From the NCBI RefSeq assembly GCF_001425205.1, contig NZ_LMDW01000015.1:434001-498000 (forward strand): a DNA stretch of 64,000 bases. The letters run 5' to 3'. Of this stretch, positions 50,694-58,445 are shown in pieces. A program made the position numbers and the translations under genes. The notes below the pieces were generated by a model that was given only the letters and a program-made list of their open reading frames with translations, was not told where the DNA came from and did not search any database. The DNA is from Variovorax sp. Root411 (GTDB lineage Bacteria > Pseudomonadota > Gammaproteobacteria > Burkholderiales > Burkholderiaceae_C). Within the stretch, counting starts at the first letter, position 1; the number at the start of each line of letters is the position of its first letter.

Positions 50694-51509
50694 TCAAACA
50701 CGAGTTTTCCCTGACCGGGAGTTCCGGTCCTCCACGAATGAAACGGTCGCCACTATCGCTTTTTCGGGCTGGTCGCGATGCGGGGAATGCCCGCAGTCAG
50801 GCAGCTCCAGCAGCTCGGTGCCCGGCACGCGCCTGGCGATGCCGCGAATCTGCGCGAGTGTGCCGTACTCGTCGTCGATGCCCTGGATAGCAAGAACCGG
50901 GCAATGGATGCCATCGAGTTCGGCCTCGATGTTCCATTGCCTGAAAGGCGGATGGAGCCAGACGCGGTTCCAGCCCCAGAAGGCCGAATCGGCGTCGTCG
51001 TGATAGCGGCCCAGCTTCTTCGGCAGGTCGGTCTCCAGGTAGGCCAGCCGGGCCTGCTCGATGTTGGCCAGGGTCACGTCCTCGACGAAGATGTGCGGCG
51101 CCAGCACCACCAGGCCGGCCACGCGCTCGGGGAAGCGCGCCGCATACAGCAGCGAGATCGAGGCGCCGTCGCTGTGGCCGAAGAGCCAGGGTTTCTCGTC
51201 GTCGAGGTTCAGGGCGGCGAAGAGGGCGGGCAGCACTTCATGTGCCTGGCGATGCATGAAGTCGACGTCCCAGATCTCGTCGTTGGCGCGCGGGGTGGAG
51301 CGGCCATAACCGGGGCGCGAGAAGACGAGGCCGCGGGCACTGGCGGCTTCGCAGACTCGCGCGGGGAAGTCCTTCCACATGGCGATGGAGCCGAGGCCTT
51401 CGTGGAGGAAGACGATGAGCGGGCCGTCGGTGCGCTCGGGGGCGATCCATTGGCACTCGATCTGCACGGGGCGGCCGCGCCAGTCGATGGTGGCGAAGTC
51501 GGGGCTCAT
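50694..51509 (-). CDS. Alpha/beta hydrolase in the box cluster
   Basis: A 271-residue hydrolase. Oxyanion segment VFLHEGLGSIAMWK, nucleophile S113 in GHSDGASIS, acid in IQGIDDEYGT, histidine in DCGHSPHRDQPEKA. Similar to the 3-oxoadipate enol-lactonase and CoA-ester hydrolases found beside box genes. It could hydrolyse a CoA ester or epoxide-derived product. Its ribosome-binding site is inside repeat R2. Confidence 0.83.
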   Translation of the reverse strand: MSPDFATIDWRGRPVQIECQWIAPERTDGPLIVFLHEGLGSIAMWKDFPARVCEAASARGLVFSRPGYGRSTPRANDEIWDVDFMHRQAHEVLPALFAALNLDDEKPWLFGHSDGASISLLYAARFPERVAGLVVLAPHIFVEDVTLANIEQARLAYLETDLPKKLGRYHDDADSAFWGWNRVWLHPPFRQWNIEAELDGIHCPVLAIQGIDDEYGTLAQIRGIARRVPGTELLELPDCGHSPHRDQPEKAIVATVSFVEDRNSRSGKTRV

Positions 51510-51518
51510 CGCATTGCT

Positions 51519-51640
51519 CCTTCCCCCTCTGGGGGAAGGCTGGGATGGGGGCTCGCGGCGTTGGCAAAGGCCGTGCTTGTCCGAAAGCCGCTTGCCCCCA
51601 CCCCTCCCCTCCCCCGGGAGGGGAGGGAGAAAGAAAAAGA
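51519..51640 (-). repeat. Intra-operonic repeat R2 carrying the hydrolase ribosome-binding site
   Basis: Same family as R1: GGGGGAAGGCTGGGATGGGG on the plus strand and GGGAGGGGAGGGAGAAA at the other end. Read leftward it ends AAGGAG, 7 bases before the hydrolase ATG. It separates the ligase and hydrolase genes. Confidence 0.7.
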
Positions 51641-51651
51641 CCGGGCGCGCG

Positions 51652-53199
51652 TCATGCCTGCTTTTCTTTCTCGCGCAGCCTGAACCGCTGAATCTTCCCC
51701 GTCGCCGTCTTCGGCAACTCCTGCACGAACTCCAGAAACCGCGGGTACTTGTACGGCGCGAGGCGCTCCTTCACGAAGGCCTTCAGCTCTTCCTCGGTCA
51801 CCGCGGCGCCGTCCTTCAGAACGACGAAGGCCTTGGTCTTCGTCAGCCCTTCGGCGTCCTCCTTGCCGATCACTGCGGCTTCCAGCACCGCCGGGTGCTG
51901 CATCAGCGTGGCCTCGACCTCGAACGGTGACACGTAGATGCCGCTGACCTTCAGCATGTCGTCGCTGCGCCCGGCGTAGGTGTAGTAGCCGTCGGCGTCG
52001 CGCGTGTACTTGTCGCCGCTCTTGGTCCAGCCGCCTTGGAAGGTCTCGCGCGACTTCTCGCGGTTGTTCCAGTACATCAGCGCCGAACTCGGGCCGCGGA
52101 TGTAGAGGTCGCCCACCTCGCCGTCGGGCACGGGGCGGCCGTCCTCGCCGCGCAGCTCGACCTCGTAGCCCTCCACCGGCCGGCCGGTGGTGCCGTAGCG
52201 CACGTCACCGGGGCGGTTGGAGATGAAGATGTGCAGCATCTCTGTCGAGCCGATGCCGTCGATGATCTCGCAGCCGAAGTGCGCCTTGAAGCGCTGCGCG
52301 ATCTCTCCGGGCAAGGCCTCGCCGGCCGAAGAGCACATGCGCAGCGCGACGGCCTCGCGCGCCGGCAGCTTGGGCGAAGCGAGCATGCCCGCGAAGCCGG
52401 TGGGCGCGCCGAAGAACACGGTCGGTTTGTGCTCGGTCCAGCGGCGGAAGGTGGCGTCTGGCGTGGGCCGTTCGGCCATCAGCACCACAGTCGCTCCGAC
52501 CGACAACGGGAAGGTCAGCGCATTGCCGAGGCCGTATGCGAAGTACATCTTGGCGGCCGAGAAGCACACGTCGTTCTCGGTGAGGCCGAGCACGGGCTTG
52601 CCGTAGAGCTCGGCCGTCCACCACAGGTTGGCGTGCGTGTGGACCGTGCCCTTGGGCTTGCCGGTGGAGCCGGAGGAGTAGAGCCAGAAGCCGGGGTCGT
52701 CGGAGGCGGTCGCCGCGGGCGATGCCAGGGGCGGGGCGGCGGCGAGGGCGGCATCGAATTCCGTGGCGCTGTCGGGCAGTGCGCCCGTGCGCTGCGACAC
52801 GATCAGCGTCTGCACTTCATGGCCGCCGCGCGCCATCGCCTGCTGCAGCGTCGGCAGCAGCGCGCCGGACACCAGCACGGCCTGCGCGCGGCTGTGATCG
52901 AGCATGTAGGCGTAGTCGTCGGGCGTGAGCAGCGTGTTGACGGCGACCGGCACCACGCCGGCATAGAGGCAGCCGAGAAAGCTCACCGGCCAGTCGTTGC
53001 CGTCGAGCATCAGCAGCAGCACGCGCTCTTCGCGGCGGATGCCTGCCGCCTTCAACGCGGCGGCGAGGCGGCGCGCGCGGTCTTCGAGCTGGCCGTAGCT
53101 CAGCGTGCCGCGGTCGTCGATGTAGGCGGTGCGATCGGCGCGGCCGCGGTTGAGGGCGAACAGATGCTCGGCGAAGTTGAATCGTGTGGGCAGGGTCAT
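51652..53199 (-). CDS. bclA: Benzoate-CoA ligase
   Basis: A 515-residue ANL ligase making benzoyl-CoA from benzoate, ATP and CoA. P-loop YSSGSTGKPKGTV, aromatic acid site GIGSTEMLHIFISN, hinge GDLYIRGPSS, and the C-terminal catalytic lysine in LPKTATGKIQRFRL. Length matches benzoate-CoA ligases. Start ATG 53199. It lies downstream of boxD in the leftward cluster under BoxR control. Confidence 0.93.
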   Translation of the reverse strand: MTLPTRFNFAEHLFALNRGRADRTAYIDDRGTLSYGQLEDRARRLAAALKAAGIRREERVLLLMLDGNDWPVSFLGCLYAGVVPVAVNTLLTPDDYAYMLDHSRAQAVLVSGALLPTLQQAMARGGHEVQTLIVSQRTGALPDSATEFDAALAAAPPLASPAATASDDPGFWLYSSGSTGKPKGTVHTHANLWWTAELYGKPVLGLTENDVCFSAAKMYFAYGLGNALTFPLSVGATVVLMAERPTPDATFRRWTEHKPTVFFGAPTGFAGMLASPKLPAREAVALRMCSSAGEALPGEIAQRFKAHFGCEIIDGIGSTEMLHIFISNRPGDVRYGTTGRPVEGYEVELRGEDGRPVPDGEVGDLYIRGPSSALMYWNNREKSRETFQGGWTKSGDKYTRDADGYYTYAGRSDDMLKVSGIYVSPFEVEATLMQHPAVLEAAVIGKEDAEGLTKTKAFVVLKDGAAVTEEELKAFVKERLAPYKYPRFLEFVQELPKTATGKIQRFRLREKEKQA

Positions 53200-53230
53200 G
53201 GTCTTGTCTCCTTCGGCCGTGTTTCTCGTT

Positions 53231-54781
53231 CTAGAGGCCGAGCGCGGCGAGCACGCCGGGGCTTGCCTGCACCGCGCTGCGGCGGTGATAGAAATCGAGC
53301 GCGCGCAGGCCGCCGAGCTCGGCGCCGCCACCCGCGCGGCCGGGGCCGCCGTGCAGCGACATCGGCATCACGTTGCCGTGGCCCGTGTGTGCCTGCGCCA
53401 CTTCGGGGGTGACGACGTGCACGCGGCCATGGCTCGGCGCGACGGACAGCGCGGCTTGCGCCAGCGCGGCGTCGTCGCTGCCATACAGGGAGGTCACGAG
53501 CGAGCCCTGGCCGCGGTGCGCAAGTGCGATGCCGTGCGCGAGATCTCGGTACGGCAGCAGCGTGGCCACCGGCCCGAACACTTCCACATCGTGCACGCGC
53601 TGCGCCGCATCGGCGTCGCGCGCGCCCAGCAGCACGGGCCCGATGCAGGCGGCGACCTTCGGGTCGGCATCGATCAGCGGCTTGTTGCGGCTGTCGTGCA
53701 GCACGGTGGTCTGCGTGGCCAGCGCGTCGAGGCCGTCGCGCACCGCATTCAGCTGTGCGCGGCTCACGAGCGAGCCCATGCGCACGCTCTCGTTGCGCGG
53801 ATTGCCCACCGTGATGCTCGCGAGCTTGGCGCCGATGGCTTCGGCCGCGGCGTCGTACACCTCGGCCGGCACCAGGATGCGGCGGATGGCGGTGCACTTC
53901 TGGCCCGACTTGACCGTCATCTCGCGCACCACTTCGCGCACGAGCAGGTTGAAGGCCTCGCTGCCGGGCGCGCTGCCGGGCAGCAGCAGGGCGCTGTTGA
54001 GGCTGTCGGCCTCGATGTTCACGCGCACCGATCGTTCGGCCACTGCGGGGTGCGAGCGGATCACCGCGGCCGTCTCTGCCGAGCCGGTGAACGAAGCCAC
54101 GTCGAAAGGTTGCAGCGCATCCATCAATCCGGCCGAGCTGCCGCAGACGATGGAGAGTGCGCCCGCGGGCAGCACGCCCGCATCGACCACGTCTTTCACC
54201 ATGCGCTGCGTGAGCCAGGCGGTGGCCGTGGCGGGCTTCACGATCACGGGCACGCCCGACAGCAGTGCGGGCGCGGCCTTTTCCCACAAGCCCCACGACG
54301 GGAAGTTGAAGGCGTTGATGAACAGCGCCACGCCATGCGTCGGCACCTGCAGGTGCTGCGACTGGAATACCGGCTCCTTGCCGAGCTTGACCGCGTCGCC
54401 ATCGCGCAGCGCACGCACGTCGCCGAGGCCGTCGCCCCACTTGGCGTACTGGCCGATGGTGAAGATCGCGCCATCGATGTCGACGGCCGAGTCGTTCTTC
54501 ACGGTGCCGGAGTTGGCGGTTGCGATGTCGTAATAGGCATCGCGGTTGGCCTGCAGCACTTTCACGATGGCTGCGAGCAGCCCGGCACGCTGGCGGTAGG
54601 TGAGGGCGCGCAATGCATTGCCGCCCTGTTCGCGTGCGAACGCGAAGGCTTCGGGCAGGTCGAGGCCGGTGGCGTCGACGCGTGCGAGCTCGGTGCCCAG
54701 CACCGGGTCGACCAGGGGCGTGCCGGCGCCCGATCCGCTTTGCCAGCGGCCGGCGATGTGGTTTTGGAGGAGTTCGGTCAT
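53231..54781 (-). CDS. boxD: 3,4-dehydroadipyl-CoA semialdehyde dehydrogenase BoxD
   Basis: A 516-residue aldehyde dehydrogenase-family enzyme of the box pathway, oxidising the ring-opened semialdehyde. Catalytic E257 (NIEADSLNSALL) and C296 (SGQKCTAIRR) stand at the positions reported for BoxD. The N-terminus MTELLQNHIAGRWQSGSG is characteristic. The start overlaps the DUF4863 stop by one base (TGATG). Confidence 0.95.
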   Translation of the reverse strand: MTELLQNHIAGRWQSGSGAGTPLVDPVLGTELARVDATGLDLPEAFAFAREQGGNALRALTYRQRAGLLAAIVKVLQANRDAYYDIATANSGTVKNDSAVDIDGAIFTIGQYAKWGDGLGDVRALRDGDAVKLGKEPVFQSQHLQVPTHGVALFINAFNFPSWGLWEKAAPALLSGVPVIVKPATATAWLTQRMVKDVVDAGVLPAGALSIVCGSSAGLMDALQPFDVASFTGSAETAAVIRSHPAVAERSVRVNIEADSLNSALLLPGSAPGSEAFNLLVREVVREMTVKSGQKCTAIRRILVPAEVYDAAAEAIGAKLASITVGNPRNESVRMGSLVSRAQLNAVRDGLDALATQTTVLHDSRNKPLIDADPKVAACIGPVLLGARDADAAQRVHDVEVFGPVATLLPYRDLAHGIALAHRGQGSLVTSLYGSDDAALAQAALSVAPSHGRVHVVTPEVAQAHTGHGNVMPMSLHGGPGRAGGGAELGGLRALDFYHRRSAVQASPGVLAALGL

Positions 54782-55269
54782 CAGGAGAACTTGATCTGCC
54801 CTTCGGGCAGCAGGTAGAGGACGAGCGCGCGGCCCTGGGCCACGGTCGGGCGATGTGCGGTGCCCGGGCCGTAGACGCACCAGCCGGCAGGCCGTCCGTC
54901 GAAGGTGGCGGGGTGGTCGTCCAGCGGCATGATCAGGTCGATCTCGCCGTTCGGATGCGTGTGGTGCGGCCCGGCGATGTCCTGCATGTCGACCACGTCG
55001 ACCGAGAAGCGGTGCAGCGCGTCCTCGGCCTTGAAGACGCGGCCGTATCGGATGCCGCCGCCCTCGCGCTCGCACAGCCAGCCTTCGGCGACGCCGCCGA
55101 TGCAGGCCTGGCGCAACTGCTCGAAGCGGGCGCTGCCTGCACCGTGGGTGGCGTTGAGCCACTGGTCGAGCGCGCTGTCGAGCGGCCTGCCGGCGATCTC
55201 GGCGGTCAAGCCTGCAATCAGCTGGTGAAATGCTTCCTTGCCTGTGGCGGCGGTGCTTCGGTCGGACAT
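54781..55269 (-). CDS. DUF4863 family protein
   Basis: A 162-residue cupin-like protein of the DUF4863 family, which also contains 4-hydroxylaminobenzoate lyase PnbB. Histidines that could bind a metal occur in GPHHTHPNGEIDLIM, with GPGTAHRPTV after. Often found beside box genes. Its role in benzoyl-CoA degradation is unclear. It is the first gene of the leftward operon, 62 bases from a good promoter. Confidence 0.82.
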   Translation of the reverse strand: MSDRSTAATGKEAFHQLIAGLTAEIAGRPLDSALDQWLNATHGAGSARFEQLRQACIGGVAEGWLCEREGGGIRYGRVFKAEDALHRFSVDVVDMQDIAGPHHTHPNGEIDLIMPLDDHPATFDGRPAGWCVYGPGTAHRPTVAQGRALVLYLLPEGQIKFS

Positions 55270-55314
55270 CGTGGGGCCTCGAACTTTTGAACTACCTTGC
55301 AGGATTGCTTTGTG

Positions 55315-55328
55315 TGCAGTATCTTGCG
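55315..55328 (-). promoter_or_regulatory. BoxR-like operator half-site pair, leftward promoter
   Basis: TGCA-GTATCT-TGCG fits the TGCA-N6-TGCA pattern reported for BoxR with one mismatch. It lies just downstream of the predicted leftward start site. Confidence 0.5.
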
Positions 55329-55337
55329 TGTGGCCGA

Positions 55338-55366
55338 ACAATAAGCATCGACTCAATGAGTGTCAA
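55338..55366 (-). promoter_or_regulatory. Promoter of the DUF4863-boxD-bclA operon
   Basis: Read leftward: TTGACA (55366-55361), 17-bp spacer, TATTGT (55343-55338). This is a near-consensus sigma-70 promoter. Confidence 0.65.
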
Positions 55367-55376
55367 GCAATATAGT
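55348..55376 (+). promoter_or_regulatory. Promoter of boxR
   Basis: TCGACT (55348-55353), 17-bp spacer, TATAGT (55371-55376). The two divergent promoters overlap face-to-face, so one BoxR-bound region can repress both. Confidence 0.5.
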
Positions 55377-55379
55377 GCA
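55366..55379. promoter_or_regulatory. BoxR-like operator over the boxR promoter
   Basis: AGCA-ATATAG-TGCA (TGCA-N6-TGCT on the other strand) fits the BoxR motif with one mismatch and covers the boxR -10 and the -35 of the leftward operon. Confidence 0.55.
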
Positions 55380-55432
55380 TCTATGGTGTTTACCCTGAGC
55401 GCGCACAATTCCGGCGAAGTACGAGGAATTGC

Positions 55433-56383
55433 ATGAATGAGCATGTAGACGCGGTGCTGGCCACCGCGCCGGAAAGTGGCGGCCCCGGCAACGGCGCTGC
55501 GCCTGCAGGAGAGGCTGCGAAGAACCCGCTGCTGGCGGCATTGGGCGATCGGGTGCGCAACCTGCGCGCGCAGCGCGGCCTCACGCGCAAGGCCGTGGCC
55601 GTCGCAGCCGAGGTGTCGGAGCGCCACCTCGCCAATCTCGAATACGGCATCGGCAACGCGTCGATCCTCGTGCTGCAGCAGGTCGCCGGCGCACTGCACT
55701 GCTCGCTGGCCGAGCTGGTGGGCGACGTCACGACCAGCTCGCCCGAGTGGCTGCTGATCCGCGAGCTGCTCGAGAACCGCAGCGAGGCCGACCTGCGCCG
55801 TGTGCGCGTGGCGCTGGGGGAATTGCTGGGCACGGCCTCGGTCGATCCGGCCCGGCACCGCCGCATCGCGCTCGTGGGCCTGCGCGGCGCGGGCAAATCG
55901 ACGCTGGGGCAGATGCTGGCCGAAGACCTCGATATCCCGTTCATCGAGTTGAGCCGCGAGATCGAGAAGCTCGCAGGCTGCAGCGTGCGCGAGATCCACG
56001 ACCTGTACGGCACCAACGCCTACCGCCGTTACGAGCGCCGCGCGCTGGAAGAGGCGGTGCAGATCTACAGCGAGGTGGTGATCGCCACGCCGGGTGGCAT
56101 CGTCTCCGACCCGGCCACCTTCAACGAACTGCTCGCGCACTGCACCACCGTGTGGCTGCAGGCCGCGCCCGAGGAGCACATGGGCCGCGTGGCCGCGCAG
56201 GGCGACACCCGCCCGATGGCCGCGAGCAAGGAAGCGATGGAAGATTTGCGCCGCATCCTGAACGGCCGTGCCGCCTTCTATTCGAAGGCCGACCTGTCGG
56301 TGGACACCAGCGGCAAGACGCTGGCGCAAAGCTTCCAGGCGCTGCGGGCCGCGACCCGCCAATCGATGGGGCTGGGCGCTTGA
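55433..56383 (+). CDS. boxR: BoxR transcriptional repressor (HTH plus shikimate kinase-like)
   Basis: A 316-residue repressor. Residues about 35-98 form an XRE helix-turn-helix (LTRKAVAVAAEVSERHLANL), and about 140-310 form a shikimate-kinase-like domain with Walker A GLRGAGKST (149-157) that binds benzoyl-CoA as inducer. The combination is the hallmark of BoxR. Start ATG 55433. It is divergent from the DUF4863-boxD operon and followed by boxCBA. Confidence 0.96.
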   Translation: MNEHVDAVLATAPESGGPGNGAAPAGEAAKNPLLAALGDRVRNLRAQRGLTRKAVAVAAEVSERHLANLEYGIGNASILVLQQVAGALHCSLAELVGDVTTSSPEWLLIRELLENRSEADLRRVRVALGELLGTASVDPARHRRIALVGLRGAGKSTLGQMLAEDLDIPFIELSREIEKLAGCSVREIHDLYGTNAYRRYERRALEEAVQIYSEVVIATPGGIVSDPATFNELLAHCTTVWLQAAPEEHMGRVAAQGDTRPMAASKEAMEDLRRILNGRAAFYSKADLSVDTSGKTLAQSFQALRAATRQSMGLGA

Positions 56384-56395
56384 GCTGAGTCTTCG

Positions 56396-56612
56396 GGGCG
56401 CGCTCACGTCGACGGTGTTCAGGGCGTGATCACGCCGACGCGGTGACCTTTTTCGCGAATGTCCCCCGCTTCGCTCCTCCTTTATTTCGCGAAAAAGGCC
56501 CCCGCATCGGCGTGATCGTTCAGTGCTCCCCGCAGCGAAATAAAGGAGGAGCGAAGCGGGGGACATTCGCGCAGGGGAGTACCCGGCGGCCTGTGCACGC
56601 GCCCCGAATCTG
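56396..56612. repeat. Mosaic palindromic repeat, copy B
   Basis: A perfect 37-bp inverted repeat (56454-56490 and 56535-56571), 44-bp spacer. Outer borders match copies A and C (CACGCCGACG, GGGGAGTACCCGG, CGCGCCCCGAA). It fills most of the 354-bp gap between boxR and boxC, whose remaining part holds the boxC promoter. Confidence 0.85.
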
Positions 56613-56631
56613 AAAAAAAGCACAACAGGGA

Positions 56632-56663
56632 TTGACTTGGCCATATGCATGCAGCATGATGCA
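56632..56663 (+). promoter_or_regulatory. boxC promoter with BoxR-like operator
   Basis: TTGACT (56632-56637), 17-bp spacer, CATGAT (56655-56660). TGCA-GCATGA-TGCA (56650-56663) fits the BoxR motif exactly and covers the -10. Further TGCA at 56646 and 56683. Confidence 0.7.
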
Positions 56664-56737
56664 TGTCATCGGAGCAAGAAAGTGCATTATCTTTCCTGTT
56701 CACGGTTTCCGAACACAGCCCCACAGGAGACTTCCGC

Positions 56738-58414
56738 ATGACCGACACCACCACGCTCCAGGCGCCCCCGCGCGTCGACTACCGCACGGCACCCGGCGAA
56801 TACCGCCACTGGTCCCTGAGCTTCGACGGCGCCATCGCGCGCCTCGTGCTCGACATCGCGGAAGACGGCGGCATCCGCCCCGGCTACAAGCTCAAGCTCA
56901 ACAGCTACGACCTCGGCGTGGACATCGAGCTGAACGACGCGCTCAACCGCGTGCGCTTCGAACACCCCGAAGTGCGCAGCGTGATCGTCACCAGCGGCAA
57001 GGACCGCATCTTCTGTTCGGGCGCCAACATCTTCATGCTCGGCGTTTCGGGCCATGCCTGGAAGGTCAACTTCTGCAAGTTCACCAACGAAACGCGCAAC
57101 GGCATCGAAGACACGTCGAAGCACTCGGGCCTCAAGTTCCTCGCGGCCGTGAACGGCGCCTGCGCCGGCGGCGGCTACGAACTGGCGCTGGCCTGCGACG
57201 AGATCCTGCTGGTGGACGACCGCTCCTCCGCTGTCTCGCTGCCCGAAGTGCCGCTGCTCGGCGTGCTGCCCGGCACCGGCGGCCTGACCCGCGTCACCGA
57301 CAAGCGCCACGTGCGCCATGACCTGGCCGACATCTTCTGCACCAGCGTCGAAGGCGTGCGCGGCCAGCGCGCGGTCGACTGGCGCCTGGTCGACGCGGTG
57401 GCCAAGCCCGCGCAGTTCGCCGCCGCGGTGCAGGAGCGCGCCTCGCAACTCGCGGCCGGCAGCGATCGCCCCGCCAACGCCAAGGGCGTGGCCCTGACCC
57501 GCCTGGAACGTACCGACAGCGCCGACGGCATCGCGTATTCGAACGTCAACGTGCAGATCGACCGCAGCAAGCGCACCGCCACGATCACCATCAAGGCGCC
57601 CACCGGCGCGCAGCCGGCCGACATCGCCGCCATCGAGGCTGCGGGTGCCGCCTGGTGGCCGCTCGCGATGTGCCGCGAACTCGACGACGCCATCCTCAAC
57701 CTGCGCACCAACGAGCTCGACATCGGCACCTGGCTGCTCAAGACCGAGGGCGACGCGCAGGCCGTGCTCGCATCCGACGCCGTGATGCTCGCCAACAAGG
57801 ACCACTGGCTGGTGCGCGAAACCATCGGCGCGCTGCGCCGCACGCTGGCGCGCCTCGATGTGTCGTCGCGCAGCCTGTTCGCGCTGGTCGAGGCCGGCTC
57901 GTGCTTCGCCGGTACGCTGGCCGAGTTGGCCTTCGCAGCCGACCGCACCTACATGCTCGCGCTGCCCGACGACGCCGAGCGCGCACCGAAGCTCGTGCTG
58001 AACGAATTCAACTTCGGCTTCTTCCCGATGGTGAACGACCAGAGCCGTCTGCAGCGCCGCTTCTACGAAGAGGCCGCGCCGCTCGAGGCCGCGCGCACCG
58101 CCGCCGGCAAGCCGCTCGACGCCGACGAGGCGCTGAAGCTCGGCCTCGTCACCGCCGCGCCCGACGACATCGACTGGGACGACGAGATCCGCATCGCCAT
58201 CGAGGAGCGCGCCGCCATGTCGCCCGACGCGCTCACCGGCCTCGAAGCCAATCTGCGCTTCGCGAGCAAGGAGAACATGGCCACCCGCATCTTCGGCCGG
58301 CTCACCGCCTGGCAGAACTGGATCTTCAACCGCCCCAACGCCGTTGGCGAAAAGGGCGCACTGAAGGTCTATGGCACCGGCGAGAAGGCCGGTTTCGACA
58401 TGAACCGCGTTTGA
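56738..58414 (+). CDS. boxC: Benzoyl-CoA-dihydrodiol lyase BoxC
   Basis: A 558-residue crotonase-fold enzyme that opens the 2,3-epoxybenzoyl-CoA/dihydrodiol ring hydrolytically, releasing formate. It has two crotonase-like halves: NGACAGGGYELALACDEILL in the first, and a second with AGSCFAGTLAELAFAADRTY. Length (about 556) matches BoxC. Start ATG 56738 follows CAGGAGA. First gene of the rightward boxCBA unit. Confidence 0.96.
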   Translation: MTDTTTLQAPPRVDYRTAPGEYRHWSLSFDGAIARLVLDIAEDGGIRPGYKLKLNSYDLGVDIELNDALNRVRFEHPEVRSVIVTSGKDRIFCSGANIFMLGVSGHAWKVNFCKFTNETRNGIEDTSKHSGLKFLAAVNGACAGGGYELALACDEILLVDDRSSAVSLPEVPLLGVLPGTGGLTRVTDKRHVRHDLADIFCTSVEGVRGQRAVDWRLVDAVAKPAQFAAAVQERASQLAAGSDRPANAKGVALTRLERTDSADGIAYSNVNVQIDRSKRTATITIKAPTGAQPADIAAIEAAGAAWWPLAMCRELDDAILNLRTNELDIGTWLLKTEGDAQAVLASDAVMLANKDHWLVRETIGALRRTLARLDVSSRSLFALVEAGSCFAGTLAELAFAADRTYMLALPDDAERAPKLVLNEFNFGFFPMVNDQSRLQRRFYEEAAPLEAARTAAGKPLDADEALKLGLVTAAPDDIDWDDEIRIAIEERAAMSPDALTGLEANLRFASKENMATRIFGRLTAWQNWIFNRPNAVGEKGALKVYGTGEKAGFDMNRV

Positions 58415-58445
58415 ACTGGCAGCCTGAACAACCCAAGGAACAGCG

